Part shown: piece after piece, positions 43,506 through 52,203 of the stretch
Layout: each line of letters starts with the position of its first letter
Position numbering within the stretch: the stretch's first letter is position 1
DNA from: Halobacteriales archaeon QS_9_68_17
GTDB lineage: Archaea > Halobacteriota > Halobacteria > Halobacteriales > Natronoarchaeaceae
Assembly (NCBI GenBank): GCA_003023565.1
Contig: PXSA01000039.1
Span: 1-64,000 of the forward strand
Direction of reading: 5' to 3'
Length of the DNA stretch: 64,000 nucleotides
The notes under the pieces: model-generated
What the model was told of the DNA's origin: nothing
The model's input: the letters and a program-made list of their open reading frames with translations, nothing else
Database searches by the model: none
Position numbers and translations under genes: made by a program

Positions 43506-43720
43506 GGTACCTCGCACGCACCGCCGAGGGAGGCCCGCGGCTGGGGGACGACGAGGGGTTCGTCCCGCTCTCTTCGGCGGATCCGGCGCTCGATAGCGTT
43601 CGGGAGGCGCTCCCACAAGCCGCCGCGGGGACGCTCGCCGACGTTGACGCCGCGCCGGCCGACAGGGTCGACCGCAACGACCTCCCGCTCGGGCTGCCGC
43701 TGGAGCGGTTCGGGAAGCTC
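43502..43720 (+). pseudogene. Fumarylacetoacetate hydrolase-family protein, N-terminal fragment
   Basis: GTG 43502 begins about 73 residues (RYLARTAEGGPRLGDDEGFV … DLPLGLPLERFGKL) that look like the N-terminal domain of FAH-family hydrolases or 2-keto-3-deoxy-acid dehydratases. The catalytic domain, which should start with a GxNYxxH-type motif right after this point, is missing, and the frame runs into unrelated sequence to 43780. It was the last gene of the SDR-cupin operon. Confidence 0.6.
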
Positions 43721-43898
43721 CGCCCCTTAGCGTGGGGGGGATGTCACGATGAGCGAGTAGCGGCGACCGAACGGGGATAACGACCCGCTGTCGACTCTGA
43801 TTCATGGCGCAAACGTCGCCAAAAATATCGTTCGTGTACGGATTATGGGAAAAGAACAGGTAGATTGTTAAGCATTCCCATTAATACAATGGACGCTT

Positions 43899-44942
43899 AT
43901 GGCAGATGACGGCACGCAGCGGCGAGATTTCCTGTACGGCGCGGCGACGGCGAGCGCTCTCGGCCTTGCTGGCTGTATCGACCCCAGCGGTGGCGGCGGC
44001 GACGACGGCGACACGTCGCTCCGCGTGGGCACGTCCGCCGGCGGGACGCGCGACGTCGGACTCGCCGTCGAGCGCGCCGTCAGCGAGCACAGCGACGAGA
44101 TCGATTACTCGACGGTCGAGAGCCCGGGGTACATCGGGACCATCTACCGGATGGCGCAAGACCAGTTCAATGCGGGGATCACGGACAACAACTCGCTGAC
44201 GAAGGCGCTGGACGACCGGGGCAGCTTCGCCGACGAGTCGGTCGACCGGGTCCCTCACTACGGGTTCTTCGCGTTCCCCTACAGCATCTACATCGTCGCC
44301 CGTAGCGAGACGGACATCGAGACGTTCGACGACCTCGCCGGTAAGAACGTGTATCCGGCGGAACCGGGCTACTCGACGCGCGCGACGACGCTCGACGTCT
44401 GGTCGCAAGACCCGACGGCGGACGTCTACGACGAGATGAACATCATGGACATGGGCGTCAGCGACGCCCCGGGCGCGATGGAAGAAGGCCGGATCGACGC
44501 CGCGATCGCCTACGGGACGCCGGGCGTCAGGTACACGGGCTGGGTGACGGAGTACGACGCCCGCGTCGACGTCTCGTACGTCGAGCCGACCGAGGCGCTG
44601 ATCGAATCCGTCGAATCGTACGGCGGTGCCGGCACCCGGCGGACCCCGTACGACGAGTGGAGCTTGGAACAGGACATCGGCACCGACGAGGTGCTCACCT
44701 GGGACCTGGAGGTCAACTACACCTTCAACCCCGATGCCAGCGAGGACGCGGTGTACGAACTGTGCCGGGTCGTCGACGAACACACCGACACGGTCAACGA
44801 GGCCGAGGAGCAGTTCAACGACTTCGAGTCCACCGAAGACATGCACGCGTCCGCGATCGAGCGGATCCCGGTCCATCCGGGTGCCGCGCAGTACTACCAG
44901 GACAACGACGCCTGGGACGACAGCCTCGAGGTCGGAGACTGA
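43899..44942 (+). CDS. TAXI-family TRAP transporter substrate-binding lipoprotein
   Basis: A 347-aa exported protein with a Tat motif (QRRDFLYGAATA) and lipobox (LAG-Cys) near residue 26, then the TAXI fold: LRVGTSAGGTRDVG, ITDNNSLTKAL, and DLAGKNVYPAEPGYSTR. TAXI proteins bind carboxylates such as glutamate, 2-oxoglutarate or other organic acids outside the cell. The permease follows 70 nt downstream. The gene starts the uptake unit placed between two acid-catabolism groups. Confidence 0.88.
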   Translation: MADDGTQRRDFLYGAATASALGLAGCIDPSGGGGDDGDTSLRVGTSAGGTRDVGLAVERAVSEHSDEIDYSTVESPGYIGTIYRMAQDQFNAGITDNNSLTKALDDRGSFADESVDRVPHYGFFAFPYSIYIVARSETDIETFDDLAGKNVYPAEPGYSTRATTLDVWSQDPTADVYDEMNIMDMGVSDAPGAMEEGRIDAAIAYGTPGVRYTGWVTEYDARVDVSYVEPTEALIESVESYGGAGTRRTPYDEWSLEQDIGTDEVLTWDLEVNYTFNPDASEDAVYELCRVVDEHTDTVNEAEEQFNDFESTEDMHASAIERIPVHPGAAQYYQDNDAWDDSLEVGD

Positions 44943-45011
44943 GCACCGTTCGCCGACCAGCCTGCGACCGAACCCTTCGCAAGTGGGGACAAACGATACA
45001 AACACAGACAC

Positions 45012-47087
45012 ATGAGCCAACGAACTGAGCAGCGGAGTAGCTTGGTGACCAAGGCCCTCAAAGGGCTGGATACAACCGTCACCGCGTCGGCGATCGTCTT
45101 CTGGGGGATCGTACTCGGGTGGGCGTACACACAGGCAATGTCGCGGGTCAAGTACGGCGTGATCTTCGTCGGAGCCGTTCTCACGGTCTACGCCATCGAC
45201 CAGTCGCGACAGGCGCTCGATGAGGGCGATAAACTCGACGCGGCCGTCCTGTTGCCGGCGTCGATCGTGCTCATCACGGCGTCCGTGTACTTCGCGTCGA
45301 ACTTCAGGCAGGTGTACGTCATCCAGCAGGGCTACGCCACCGAGCACGAGTACATGCTCGCGCGTCTCATCATCGTCTCGATACTGTATCTCACCTGGCG
45401 CGAGTTCGGGAACCTGTTTCTCGGACTCGTCGGCGGCGTGATGATATACGGCGTGTTCGGCAACTACATCACCGGTATCCTCGGGCACGGGGGGATGACC
45501 GAACTGACGCTCCTACAGTCGCTGGTCACGGACCTGTACGGGTTCTACGGGAGTCTCACGCAGCTCACCGCCGCCTGGATCGCGCCGTTTCTCCTGTACG
45601 CGGGCCTGCTGTTCGCCTACGGGGCTTTCGACCTGATCCTGCGCGTCGCCATCGAGTCGGCGAAGTACATCAGGTCCGGCGTGGCGCAGACGGCGGTGCT
45701 CGCGTCGACCGTCATCGGGTCGATCAACGGGTCCTACACGGCGAACGCGGCCATGACGGGGTCGTTCACGATCCCTACGATGAAAGACAGCGGGATGGCG
45801 AGTCACCGCGCGGCCGCCATCGAGGCGGTCGCCTCGACCTCGGGACAAGTGCTGCCGCCCGTCATGGGCGCGTCGGCGTTCGTCATGGCGTCGTATCTGG
45901 GCGTCGCGTATCTCGACATCGTCGTCGCGGGCATCTTCCCGGCGGCGATCCTCGTTGCCTCGATCGGCATCGCCGTCCACTACGTCGCGATCAGCGACAC
46001 GAGCAGTCAAGAGATGGAGTTCTCCGAGTTCTTCGACGAGGCACTGACGCGCTCGGAGAAGGTCGCCGAAGGGATCCGGTTCGGCGTCCCCTTCCTCGTG
46101 CTCGTCTACCTGCTCGGCGTCGTGCAGTTCACGGTGATGACGGCAGCGCTGTGGACGATCGTTGCGATGATCGCGATGGGCGTCGCCGTCCCGGTCCTCC
46201 GATCGATCTACGACTGCGCGGTCGGCGGCGTCTCCTGGTACGAACCGAGGAGCGACGACGGTCTCAGGCAGTTCCTCCCGGCTCCGCTTCGGACCGGGTT
46301 CCGGTTCCGCCCGGTGAGCCAGTTCTCGACGGAGTTCTGGAACACCGTCTACGGCTTCCGCCGCGGCGCGATCATCCTCGCGCCCATCGCGATCATCCTG
46401 GTGGCGGTCAACGGCGTCATCGACATCTTCAGCGTGACCGGCGTCCCGAACAAGATCGCCTTGCTGCTCATCGACCTCTCGGGCGGCGTGCTGTTGTTTG
46501 CCGTCCTCCTCGGGATGCTCGTCGCCATACTGATGGGCATCGGGATGCCGACGGTCGCCGCGTACGTCATCGTCGCCATCCTGATCGCGCCGACGTTCAT
46601 CTCCGACTTCGGTATCCCCGAAATAACGGCCCACTACACGGTGTTCTACGCCGCGATCCTGGCGGGCATCACGCCGCCGGTCGCCACGGCGGCCGTGGTG
46701 ACGGCCGGTATCGCCGGGGCGAACTTCTGGCGCGTCTGCGGGGCCGCGATCAAGATCGCCGCGCCGCTTTTCGTCCTGCCTATCGCCTTCGTCTACAACC
46801 CCGGACTCGTCTCTATGACGATCGACACGACGACCGTGGTCGCCGGCACGCTCGTTATGTTCGGCGCTATCACCATCATATACGGCTTGAACTACCCGTT
46901 CCGGATGGATGCCGGGCGTCGTTTATCGCTCCGGTCTCTCCTGACGGTCCTCGGGGTACTCATCATGACGCATCCGAACAGGCTGTTCAAAGCCGCCGGG
47001 ATCGCGACGTTCGCCATCGTCTTCGTCGGCGAGAAGGTCGTGGTGCGCGGGCTGAAGCTCCCGTTCCTCGAAGGGGTGGGACAATGA
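45012..47087 (+). CDS. TRAP transporter fused permease (DctQ-DctM type)
   Basis: A 691-aa integral membrane protein typical of the fused TRAP permeases that work with TAXI binding proteins. It has many hydrophobic helices, and the DctM core segments NGSYTANAAMTGSFTIPTMK, ASTSGQVLPPVMGASAFVMA and GIGMPTVAAYVI, then AGITPPVATAA. It moves an organic acid inward using a sodium or proton gradient. The stop overlaps the start of the 75-aa gene downstream (ATGA). Confidence 0.9.
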   Translation: MSQRTEQRSSLVTKALKGLDTTVTASAIVFWGIVLGWAYTQAMSRVKYGVIFVGAVLTVYAIDQSRQALDEGDKLDAAVLLPASIVLITASVYFASNFRQVYVIQQGYATEHEYMLARLIIVSILYLTWREFGNLFLGLVGGVMIYGVFGNYITGILGHGGMTELTLLQSLVTDLYGFYGSLTQLTAAWIAPFLLYAGLLFAYGAFDLILRVAIESAKYIRSGVAQTAVLASTVIGSINGSYTANAAMTGSFTIPTMKDSGMASHRAAAIEAVASTSGQVLPPVMGASAFVMASYLGVAYLDIVVAGIFPAAILVASIGIAVHYVAISDTSSQEMEFSEFFDEALTRSEKVAEGIRFGVPFLVLVYLLGVVQFTVMTAALWTIVAMIAMGVAVPVLRSIYDCAVGGVSWYEPRSDDGLRQFLPAPLRTGFRFRPVSQFSTEFWNTVYGFRRGAIILAPIAIILVAVNGVIDIFSVTGVPNKIALLLIDLSGGVLLFAVLLGMLVAILMGIGMPTVAAYVIVAILIAPTFISDFGIPEITAHYTVFYAAILAGITPPVATAAVVTAGIAGANFWRVCGAAIKIAAPLFVLPIAFVYNPGLVSMTIDTTTVVAGTLVMFGAITIIYGLNYPFRMDAGRRLSLRSLLTVLGVLIMTHPNRLFKAAGIATFAIVFVGEKVVVRGLKLPFLEGVGQ

Positions 47088-47311
47088 GTTCACCGGACGA
47101 GCCGCCGGAAGAGATGGTCGACACCGAAGACGTCAGCGGACTCGACGAGTTGGTCCCGCCACGGCTCATGCCGATATGGAGCCGCGTCCGGCTGATTCAG
47201 GACTTCCGCGGCGCGCACGGCAGGACGTACGTCAAGGTCATGGAAGCGATCATCGCGGTCGTGCTCACCGTCGGCTACGTCTACTGGCTCTCGCTCTACC
47301 TCGCCGCGTGA
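47084..47311 (+). CDS. Small membrane protein coupled to the TRAP permease
   Basis: A 75-aa protein whose ATG overlaps the permease stop. An acidic N-terminal half (SSPDEPPEEMVDTEDVSG) is followed by a single C-terminal membrane helix (VMEAIIAVVLTVGYVYWL). It is not a recognised family to me. Translational coupling and one transmembrane segment suggest an accessory of the transporter. Confidence 0.7.
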   Translation: MSSPDEPPEEMVDTEDVSGLDELVPPRLMPIWSRVRLIQDFRGAHGRTYVKVMEAIIAVVLTVGYVYWLSLYLAA

Positions 47312-47350
47312 CCGCCGGCCGAGGCGACCCGGTCCCGCTTTCGCTCCGGG

Positions 47351-48829
47351 TCACTCCTGCCACTTCGCCGCTCGCTCGACGTCGTGCGGAACGTGGTTGT
47401 CCTGCTCTCTGACGCTTTCGAGGTAGTCGTGGAGGTCCGACCGGAAGGAGGGGTGGGCGCACTCTTCGATGACCGACGCTGCACGTTCGACCGGGCTCAG
47501 TCCCCGCACGTCGGCGACGCCCTGCTCGGTGACGAACACGTCGACGTCGTGTTCCGTGTGGTCGACGTGGAACGTCATGGGAACGACGCGCGAGACCGCG
47601 CCGTCGTCGTGCGTTGACGGGAGCGCGCAGACGGTGACGAGCGAATTGCGGTTGAAGTCTCCCGACCCGCCGACGCCGTTTATCATGCGCTTCCCGCCGA
47701 CGTGCGTCGAGTTGACGTTTCCGTAGATGTCGAACTCGATGGCGCTGTTGACGCCGACGACGCCGAACTGGTCGATGAGCCCGGGGTGGTTCGAGACGTC
47801 CGCGGGCCGCATCACGACGTCCTCGGCGTAGCGCTCGACGTCGTCGAACAGCCGTTCCTGTCCGGCGTCCGTGAGCGCGAGCGCGGTCGCGCTGGCGCTC
47901 TCCAGGCGGCCGGCGTCGAGCATGTCGAGCAGGCCGTCTTGGATGAGCTCGCCGAAGTACACGACGTCGCGGCCGCCGAAGTCGAGCCCCCCGAGTTCCC
48001 CCATCAGCGCGTTCCCGAGCGAGCCGACGCCGAACTGGAGGTGGACCGCGTCCTCGAACGCCGGCGACCGCTCCATCTCGCCGACGAGGAAACCACCGAG
48101 GTTGGCGGCGATCGCGAGGTCGTCGTCCGTCGGGTCGCGGAAGCTGTACGTCGAGTCCGAGCGGTCGGTCTCGACGACTGCGTCGAGCTTCTCCGGGGCG
48201 AAACGCACGGACGACCGTCCGATCCGTTCGCCGGGGTCCGACAGCGGGACCGGTTCGCGGTTCGGCGGCGCGCCGGGCCGATAGACGTCGTGCAGCGCCT
48301 GGAGTTCGAGCGGTTGCTCTCGGTTGAGCTCGACGACTAGGTCGTCGGCGGCGTCGACGAACGCCGGCACCTGCCCGATCGACGTCGAGGGAACGAACCA
48401 GTCCTCCCCGACGGCGACGGCCTCGACGACGGCGACGTCCGGGTCGACCAGCCCCCCGTACTGGACGTCGTCGGCTATCGATGACGCGTTTCGGTCGAAG
48501 AACGCTATCTCGCGCCTGTTCGTGGACGCTCGCGCCGCGGCCGAGAACTGATACGTGGAGCGACGGGCGACTGCGCCCGACTCGACGAGCGCGACGTCGA
48601 TCTCGTCGCCGACGTTGCCGCTGTGTACCAGCGTCAGCCCCAGGTTCCGGTCGCTGTCGGCCAGCGCGAGCGGCACGTGCTTCGGATAGCCGACACTGCC
48701 GAACCCGCCCGTCAGCACGGTCGCGTCCTCGTGGATCCGGCCGGCGGCGGTCTCGGCGTCGGTAACCGGCAGTTCGCCGTGCAGTCGGTGTTCGACCGGT
48801 CCGCGGTCCGGCGGACGTTTCCGGCTCAC
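47351..48829 (-). CDS. Acetyl-CoA hydrolase / CoA-transferase family protein
   Basis: A 492-aa protein of the class I CoA-transferase-like acetyl-CoA hydrolase/succinyl-CoA:acetate transferase family. It has TGGFGSVGYPKHVPLALAD near residue 40 and ending motifs GVVGVNSAIEFDIYGNVNST, then GGSGDFNRNS; the Glu in SAIEFD is the catalytic residue of the family. It exchanges or hydrolyses CoA thioesters of short acids. GTG 48829 was chosen because the sequence becomes family-like (GELPVTDAETAAGRI) soon after. It is convergent with the TRAP genes, fitting use of the imported acid. Confidence 0.85.
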   Translation of the reverse strand: MSRKRPPDRGPVEHRLHGELPVTDAETAAGRIHEDATVLTGGFGSVGYPKHVPLALADSDRNLGLTLVHSGNVGDEIDVALVESGAVARRSTYQFSAAARASTNRREIAFFDRNASSIADDVQYGGLVDPDVAVVEAVAVGEDWFVPSTSIGQVPAFVDAADDLVVELNREQPLELQALHDVYRPGAPPNREPVPLSDPGERIGRSSVRFAPEKLDAVVETDRSDSTYSFRDPTDDDLAIAANLGGFLVGEMERSPAFEDAVHLQFGVGSLGNALMGELGGLDFGGRDVVYFGELIQDGLLDMLDAGRLESASATALALTDAGQERLFDDVERYAEDVVMRPADVSNHPGLIDQFGVVGVNSAIEFDIYGNVNSTHVGGKRMINGVGGSGDFNRNSLVTVCALPSTHDDGAVSRVVPMTFHVDHTEHDVDVFVTEQGVADVRGLSPVERAASVIEECAHPSFRSDLHDYLESVREQDNHVPHDVERAAKWQE

Positions 48830-49149
48830 GGTCGCTCGGTGCTGTTCCGCACGCTGGTGCGGGGGAGCGTTCGTAAGCGGGGCTGTACGACGGTCGGCGG
48901 TAGGACTCGGGTTTCCACCGTGGTCGATCGGTTCATGGTTGCTGTGGCGCGTCACGGTCGGACGCTCGTCTCCCTGCAAGACCGCGTCCGAGCCGTCAGT
49001 GTCGGAAGCCTCGACGGCTACTTACGGGGGCGGCACGGAAAAACCGCCATCCTCCCGGCACCGCCTCTTCTCTCGTCCGGTTCGCCCGACCGGACGGACC
49101 GCGTGACCGCGGAATCAACTTATATACGCTCACGCATACCACACCGAGT
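48830..49149. other. Gap holding the enoyl-CoA hydratase promoter
   Basis: No gene recognised. ACTTATATACGC at 49118-49129 is a strong TATA element about 25 nt ahead of ATG 49150, indicating a leaderless transcript. Confidence 0.6.
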
Positions 49150-49938
49150 ATGGCGACGTACGACGAGATCGGCTACGCCGTCGAAGACGGCATCGCCACG
49201 ATCACTCTCGATCGACCGGACGTGTACAACGCCTTCACGCGCACTACGGTGCTGGAACTCAACGACGCTATCCGCACCGCAGGAGCGGACGACGACGTGT
49301 ACGTCGTGATACTGACGGGGTCGGGCGACGGGTTCTGCGCCGGCGCGGACACGACGGCGATGCCCGACTGGGACGAACAGTCCCCCGAGGAGTACGGCGC
49401 GTTCCTCTGGCTCATCCAGCAGGTCGTCGGGAACCTCCGGGGGATGGCGACGCCGTCGATCGCTGCCGTGAACGGACCCGCCATCGGCGCTGGCTGCGAC
49501 TTCGCGCTCGCCTGCGACCTCCGTGTCGTGGGACACGAGGGAGTCATGCGCGAGGGGTTCGTCGACATCGGCCTCGTCCCGGGCGACGGCGGCGCGTGGC
49601 TCCTCCCCCGGCTGATCGGGGAGTCGAAGGCGCGGGAGTATCTGCTGACCGGCCGCGACGTCGAGCCCGAGGACGCGGTCGACATCGGTCTCGCGGTCGA
49701 ACGGACCGACGACGCCATCGCCGCGGCGCGCGACCTCGCCGCCGAGATCAGGGACAAGCCCGCGACGGCCGTCCAGCACACGAACAGGCTCGTCGACCCG
49801 GAGATGGGGTTCGCGGAGTACTGCCGCCTCGCCGCGGAGTACCAGTGGGAGTGCGTGATCGATCCCGAGCACCAGGAGGCCGTGGCGGCGTTCAACGAGG
49901 GGCGCGAACCGGTGTACGACCGCGGGCTGAACGATTGA
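49150..49938 (+). CDS. Enoyl-CoA hydratase/isomerase family protein
   Basis: A 262-aa crotonase-fold protein. It has TITLDRPDVYNAFTR, the first oxyanion-hole segment GDGFCAGADTTAMPDWDEQ, the second APNG-like AAVNGPAIGAGCDFALACDL, and FVDIGLVPGDGGAWLLPRLI. The Asp/Gly pattern in the active site is compatible with several reactions (hydration, isomerisation, CoA-thioester hydrolysis). It converges with the acyl-CoA dehydrogenase gene 31 nt away, so both probably serve the same acid-degradation route. Confidence 0.87.
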   Translation: MATYDEIGYAVEDGIATITLDRPDVYNAFTRTTVLELNDAIRTAGADDDVYVVILTGSGDGFCAGADTTAMPDWDEQSPEEYGAFLWLIQQVVGNLRGMATPSIAAVNGPAIGAGCDFALACDLRVVGHEGVMREGFVDIGLVPGDGGAWLLPRLIGESKAREYLLTGRDVEPEDAVDIGLAVERTDDAIAAARDLAAEIRDKPATAVQHTNRLVDPEMGFAEYCRLAAEYQWECVIDPEHQEAVAAFNEGREPVYDRGLND

Positions 49939-49969
49939 CGCTGCGAGCGCGACCGTGGGCCGACGGGCG

Positions 49970-51115
49970 TCAGCGCTCCGAGACGGCGGGGACGCCGTCT
50001 TCTTTCAGCGACCGCGCGATGGTGTTTCGCTGCATCTCGTCCGTCCCGGCCGCGATTCGCCGGCCGCGCGTCAGGCGATACAGGTATTCGAGCGGATGGC
50101 CGCGCTGATACGCCCGTGCACCGACGATCTGGACCGCCTCGCTGACCACTCGTTCGGCCATGGCCGAGCAGTGGAGCTTGGCGACGGACGTCTGGAGGCG
50201 ATGCGGGGCCGAGTGGGACCCTTGCTCGCTCGCCCCCGCGGCGCTGCTGTACACGGTCGACGCCGCCGTCTCGATCTGCCGGTACATCTCGGCGAGTTTC
50301 CACTCGATCCCCTGGAACGCCCCGATGGGCCGGCCGAACTGCTCGCGCTCGGCCGAGTACTCCAGCGCCGTCTCCAGTCCGGCGACGGCCCACGCCGTCG
50401 TGAGGACGGAACTCCCCAACCGCTCCCAGTTCAGCGACACTAACTGTTCCTTGAACGCCTTCTCGCCGCGGGTCAGTACGTGCGACTCCGGCACCGCCAC
50501 GTCGTCGATAGTGAAGTGAGTCTGACTGTAGCCGGCCATGTTCGTGTACTCCTGTTCGACCTCGACGCCCGGGTCGGTCAGATCGAGCACGATGGACCCG
50601 AGCCCCTCCGGGAACCGTACCCACGTCACCGCGGCGTCGGAGAAGGGAACACCCCCGACCCACGTCTTCTCGCCGTTGCACACGAGATCCCCGTTCTCCT
50701 CGGTCACCTCGGTCGTCATCGACCCGACGTCGGACCCCGCTTCCGGCTCCGAGATAGCGATGGAGACGTGCCCCTCGCCGGCCGTCACGTCCGGCAGGTA
50801 CTGCTCTTTGACCGTCTCGGAGCCGAACAGGTCGATGGCCCGCGGCGCGACCATGCTCTGCATGTAGGTGAACCACCCGGTGTCGGGACACACTCTGCCG
50901 ACGGCCTCCGTCACGAGCATTGCCGCGACGTCAGATACGCCCTGGCCACCGTACTCCGCGGAAACGGACGGACACAGCAGGTCAGCGTCGGCCAGCGTCT
51001 CCATGTTCTCCCACGGCATGTCGCCTCGCCACGTGTACGCCTCGCCGGCGAAGTCGGCGGCGACCTCCTCCGCCCGTTCCGCGAACTCGCGTTGCTCTCT
51101 GTCGAGGACTTGCAT
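49970..51115 (-). CDS. Acyl-CoA dehydrogenase
   Basis: A 381-aa FAD enzyme of the acyl-CoA dehydrogenase family. It has HVSIAISEPEAGSDVGSM, NGEKTWVGGVPFSDAAV, REQFGRPIGAFQGIEWKLAE, and the C-terminal RGRRIAAGTDEMQRNTIARS. A Glu/Gly base position near GTDEMQ is as usual. It oxidises acyl-CoA to enoyl-CoA, matching the neighbouring enoyl-CoA hydratase. Start ATG 51115 was preferred over an ATG six codons upstream because the family begins with LDREQREF. Confidence 0.9.
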   Translation of the reverse strand: MQVLDREQREFAERAEEVAADFAGEAYTWRGDMPWENMETLADADLLCPSVSAEYGGQGVSDVAAMLVTEAVGRVCPDTGWFTYMQSMVAPRAIDLFGSETVKEQYLPDVTAGEGHVSIAISEPEAGSDVGSMTTEVTEENGDLVCNGEKTWVGGVPFSDAAVTWVRFPEGLGSIVLDLTDPGVEVEQEYTNMAGYSQTHFTIDDVAVPESHVLTRGEKAFKEQLVSLNWERLGSSVLTTAWAVAGLETALEYSAEREQFGRPIGAFQGIEWKLAEMYRQIETAASTVYSSAAGASEQGSHSAPHRLQTSVAKLHCSAMAERVVSEAVQIVGARAYQRGHPLEYLYRLTRGRRIAAGTDEMQRNTIARSLKEDGVPAVSER

Positions 51116-51217
51116 CGTGCTACCGTTTCGCACGATCCGTGATAAATGGGCGGTCGGAGGCGCGCTCCGCCGCTCGGGTATCGCCGCTCCCCGTCGGTCG
51201 CCGCGAGCTACTCCCCT

Positions 51218-51571
51218 TCACTTCTCGGCGTACTCCTCGATAGGCGGCGAGAACGTGTCGACGAGTTCCGTGTGTTCGACGGCCCCTCTCACCCCGTGAC
51301 GCACTCCTGGACCGACGAGGAACGAGTCGCCGGCCTCGAGGCGGCGCTGATAGTCGCCGAACAGCTCGACGGCGCCTTTCACCACGTACACGGTCTGTCG
51401 CGTCTCGTCGTGCTCGTGCTCGGGGAAGACGGCGCTCTCCTCGACGGTGTAGTGAACCATCATCACTTCCCCGTCGGTACAGAGGACTCGCCGTTCGATC
51501 CCGTCGTATGCCTGCTCGACGTTCACCGGGTCGTCCCAGTCGCCGACCGCGAGTCGCTCGGGGGGCTCCAT
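51218..51571 (-). CDS. Cupin-domain protein
   Basis: A 117-aa single-domain cupin. Motif 1 is PEHEHDETRQTVYVVKGAVE (metal His and Glu) and motif 2 is GDSFLVGPGVRHGV. No function can be assigned beyond small-molecule binding or isomerisation. ATG 51571 was chosen over 51598 because the TATA-like GGTTTATGAC overlaps the upstream ATG and leaves 51571 at leaderless distance. Confidence 0.78.
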   Translation of the reverse strand: MEPPERLAVGDWDDPVNVEQAYDGIERRVLCTDGEVMMVHYTVEESAVFPEHEHDETRQTVYVVKGAVELFGDYQRRLEAGDSFLVGPGVRHGVRGAVEHTELVDTFSPPIEEYAEK

Positions 51572-51669
51572 GGGACGTTCTGGCGCGCCGAGCGTCATAA
51601 ACCACGCGGCGACCGACGCCTTCGACGCCAGCGTCTCGGCGATCTGCTATCCGAACGGGAGCGACGGCG

Positions 51670-51985
51670 TCAGGCCCGGCGAAACCGCGTTGAGGGTTGT
51701 ACGGCGTTCCCCGTCTCGCTAAACAGCGGGTCCCTGACGAGCGTTCCGTCGTCGCTCACGAGCCGGGCTCGAATGCCGGCGTAGCTCTCCGTCAGGCAGT
51801 CCGAACGAACTTCTGGGACCAGCCGCTGGGACGCTTCGGTGAACTCGCCCTTTCGATAGGACTTGGTCAGCCCGGGCCACGGAGAGCACCGTCCGCGAGG
51901 CGAGGTGCTTGGCGACGGACAGTCCGACGCGCCCTCCCCCGACGGCGGCGACGCCGCGGCTCACCATGCGGTACGATATCGCGGT
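51670..51985 (-). pseudogene. FAD-dependent oxidoreductase (LhgO-like) remnant with a large internal deletion
   Basis: On the minus strand a start region VAAVGGGRVGLSVAKHLASR resembles the FAD-binding N-terminus of L-2-hydroxyglutarate oxidase-type proteins. It is followed within 60 nt by a C-terminal piece, LTKSYRKGEFTEASQRLVPE then SYAGIRARLVSDDGTLVRDP, ending at TGA 51670. These two pieces are normally about 280 residues apart. So the gene lost its middle. It lies just beyond the right end of the TnpB element. Confidence 0.6.
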
Positions 51986-52166
51986 ACGTCGACCGTCTCC
52001 TCGTCGATACCGTTCGCTTCGTCCGTGCTGACGGAAGGGACGATTCCTTAGCGCCGCGGCCGGTGCGGTCGCAGTCACTCGCGGTGTTCGGGACGCTCCC
52101 CCGCCGTTCCGCGGTTCCTCGACCGGTCGCCGCGGGAACGCTCGACATCATCGACCGAGTGAACTA

Positions 52167-52203
52167 CCCCACCCTACGCGCTTCGCGCGTTGAGGGTGGG
52201 GCT
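52167..52203 (-). ncRNA. Right-end hairpin of the TnpB element (possible end of the guide RNA scaffold)
   Basis: CCCCACCCTACGCGC pairs with GCGCGTTGAGGGTGGGG across a 3-nt loop. The hairpin overlaps the last codons of tnpB. In IS200/IS605- and IS1341-type elements the transposon right end folds like this and the overlapping transcript supplies the TnpB guide (omega) RNA. That role is inferred from position and structure. Confidence 0.5.
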
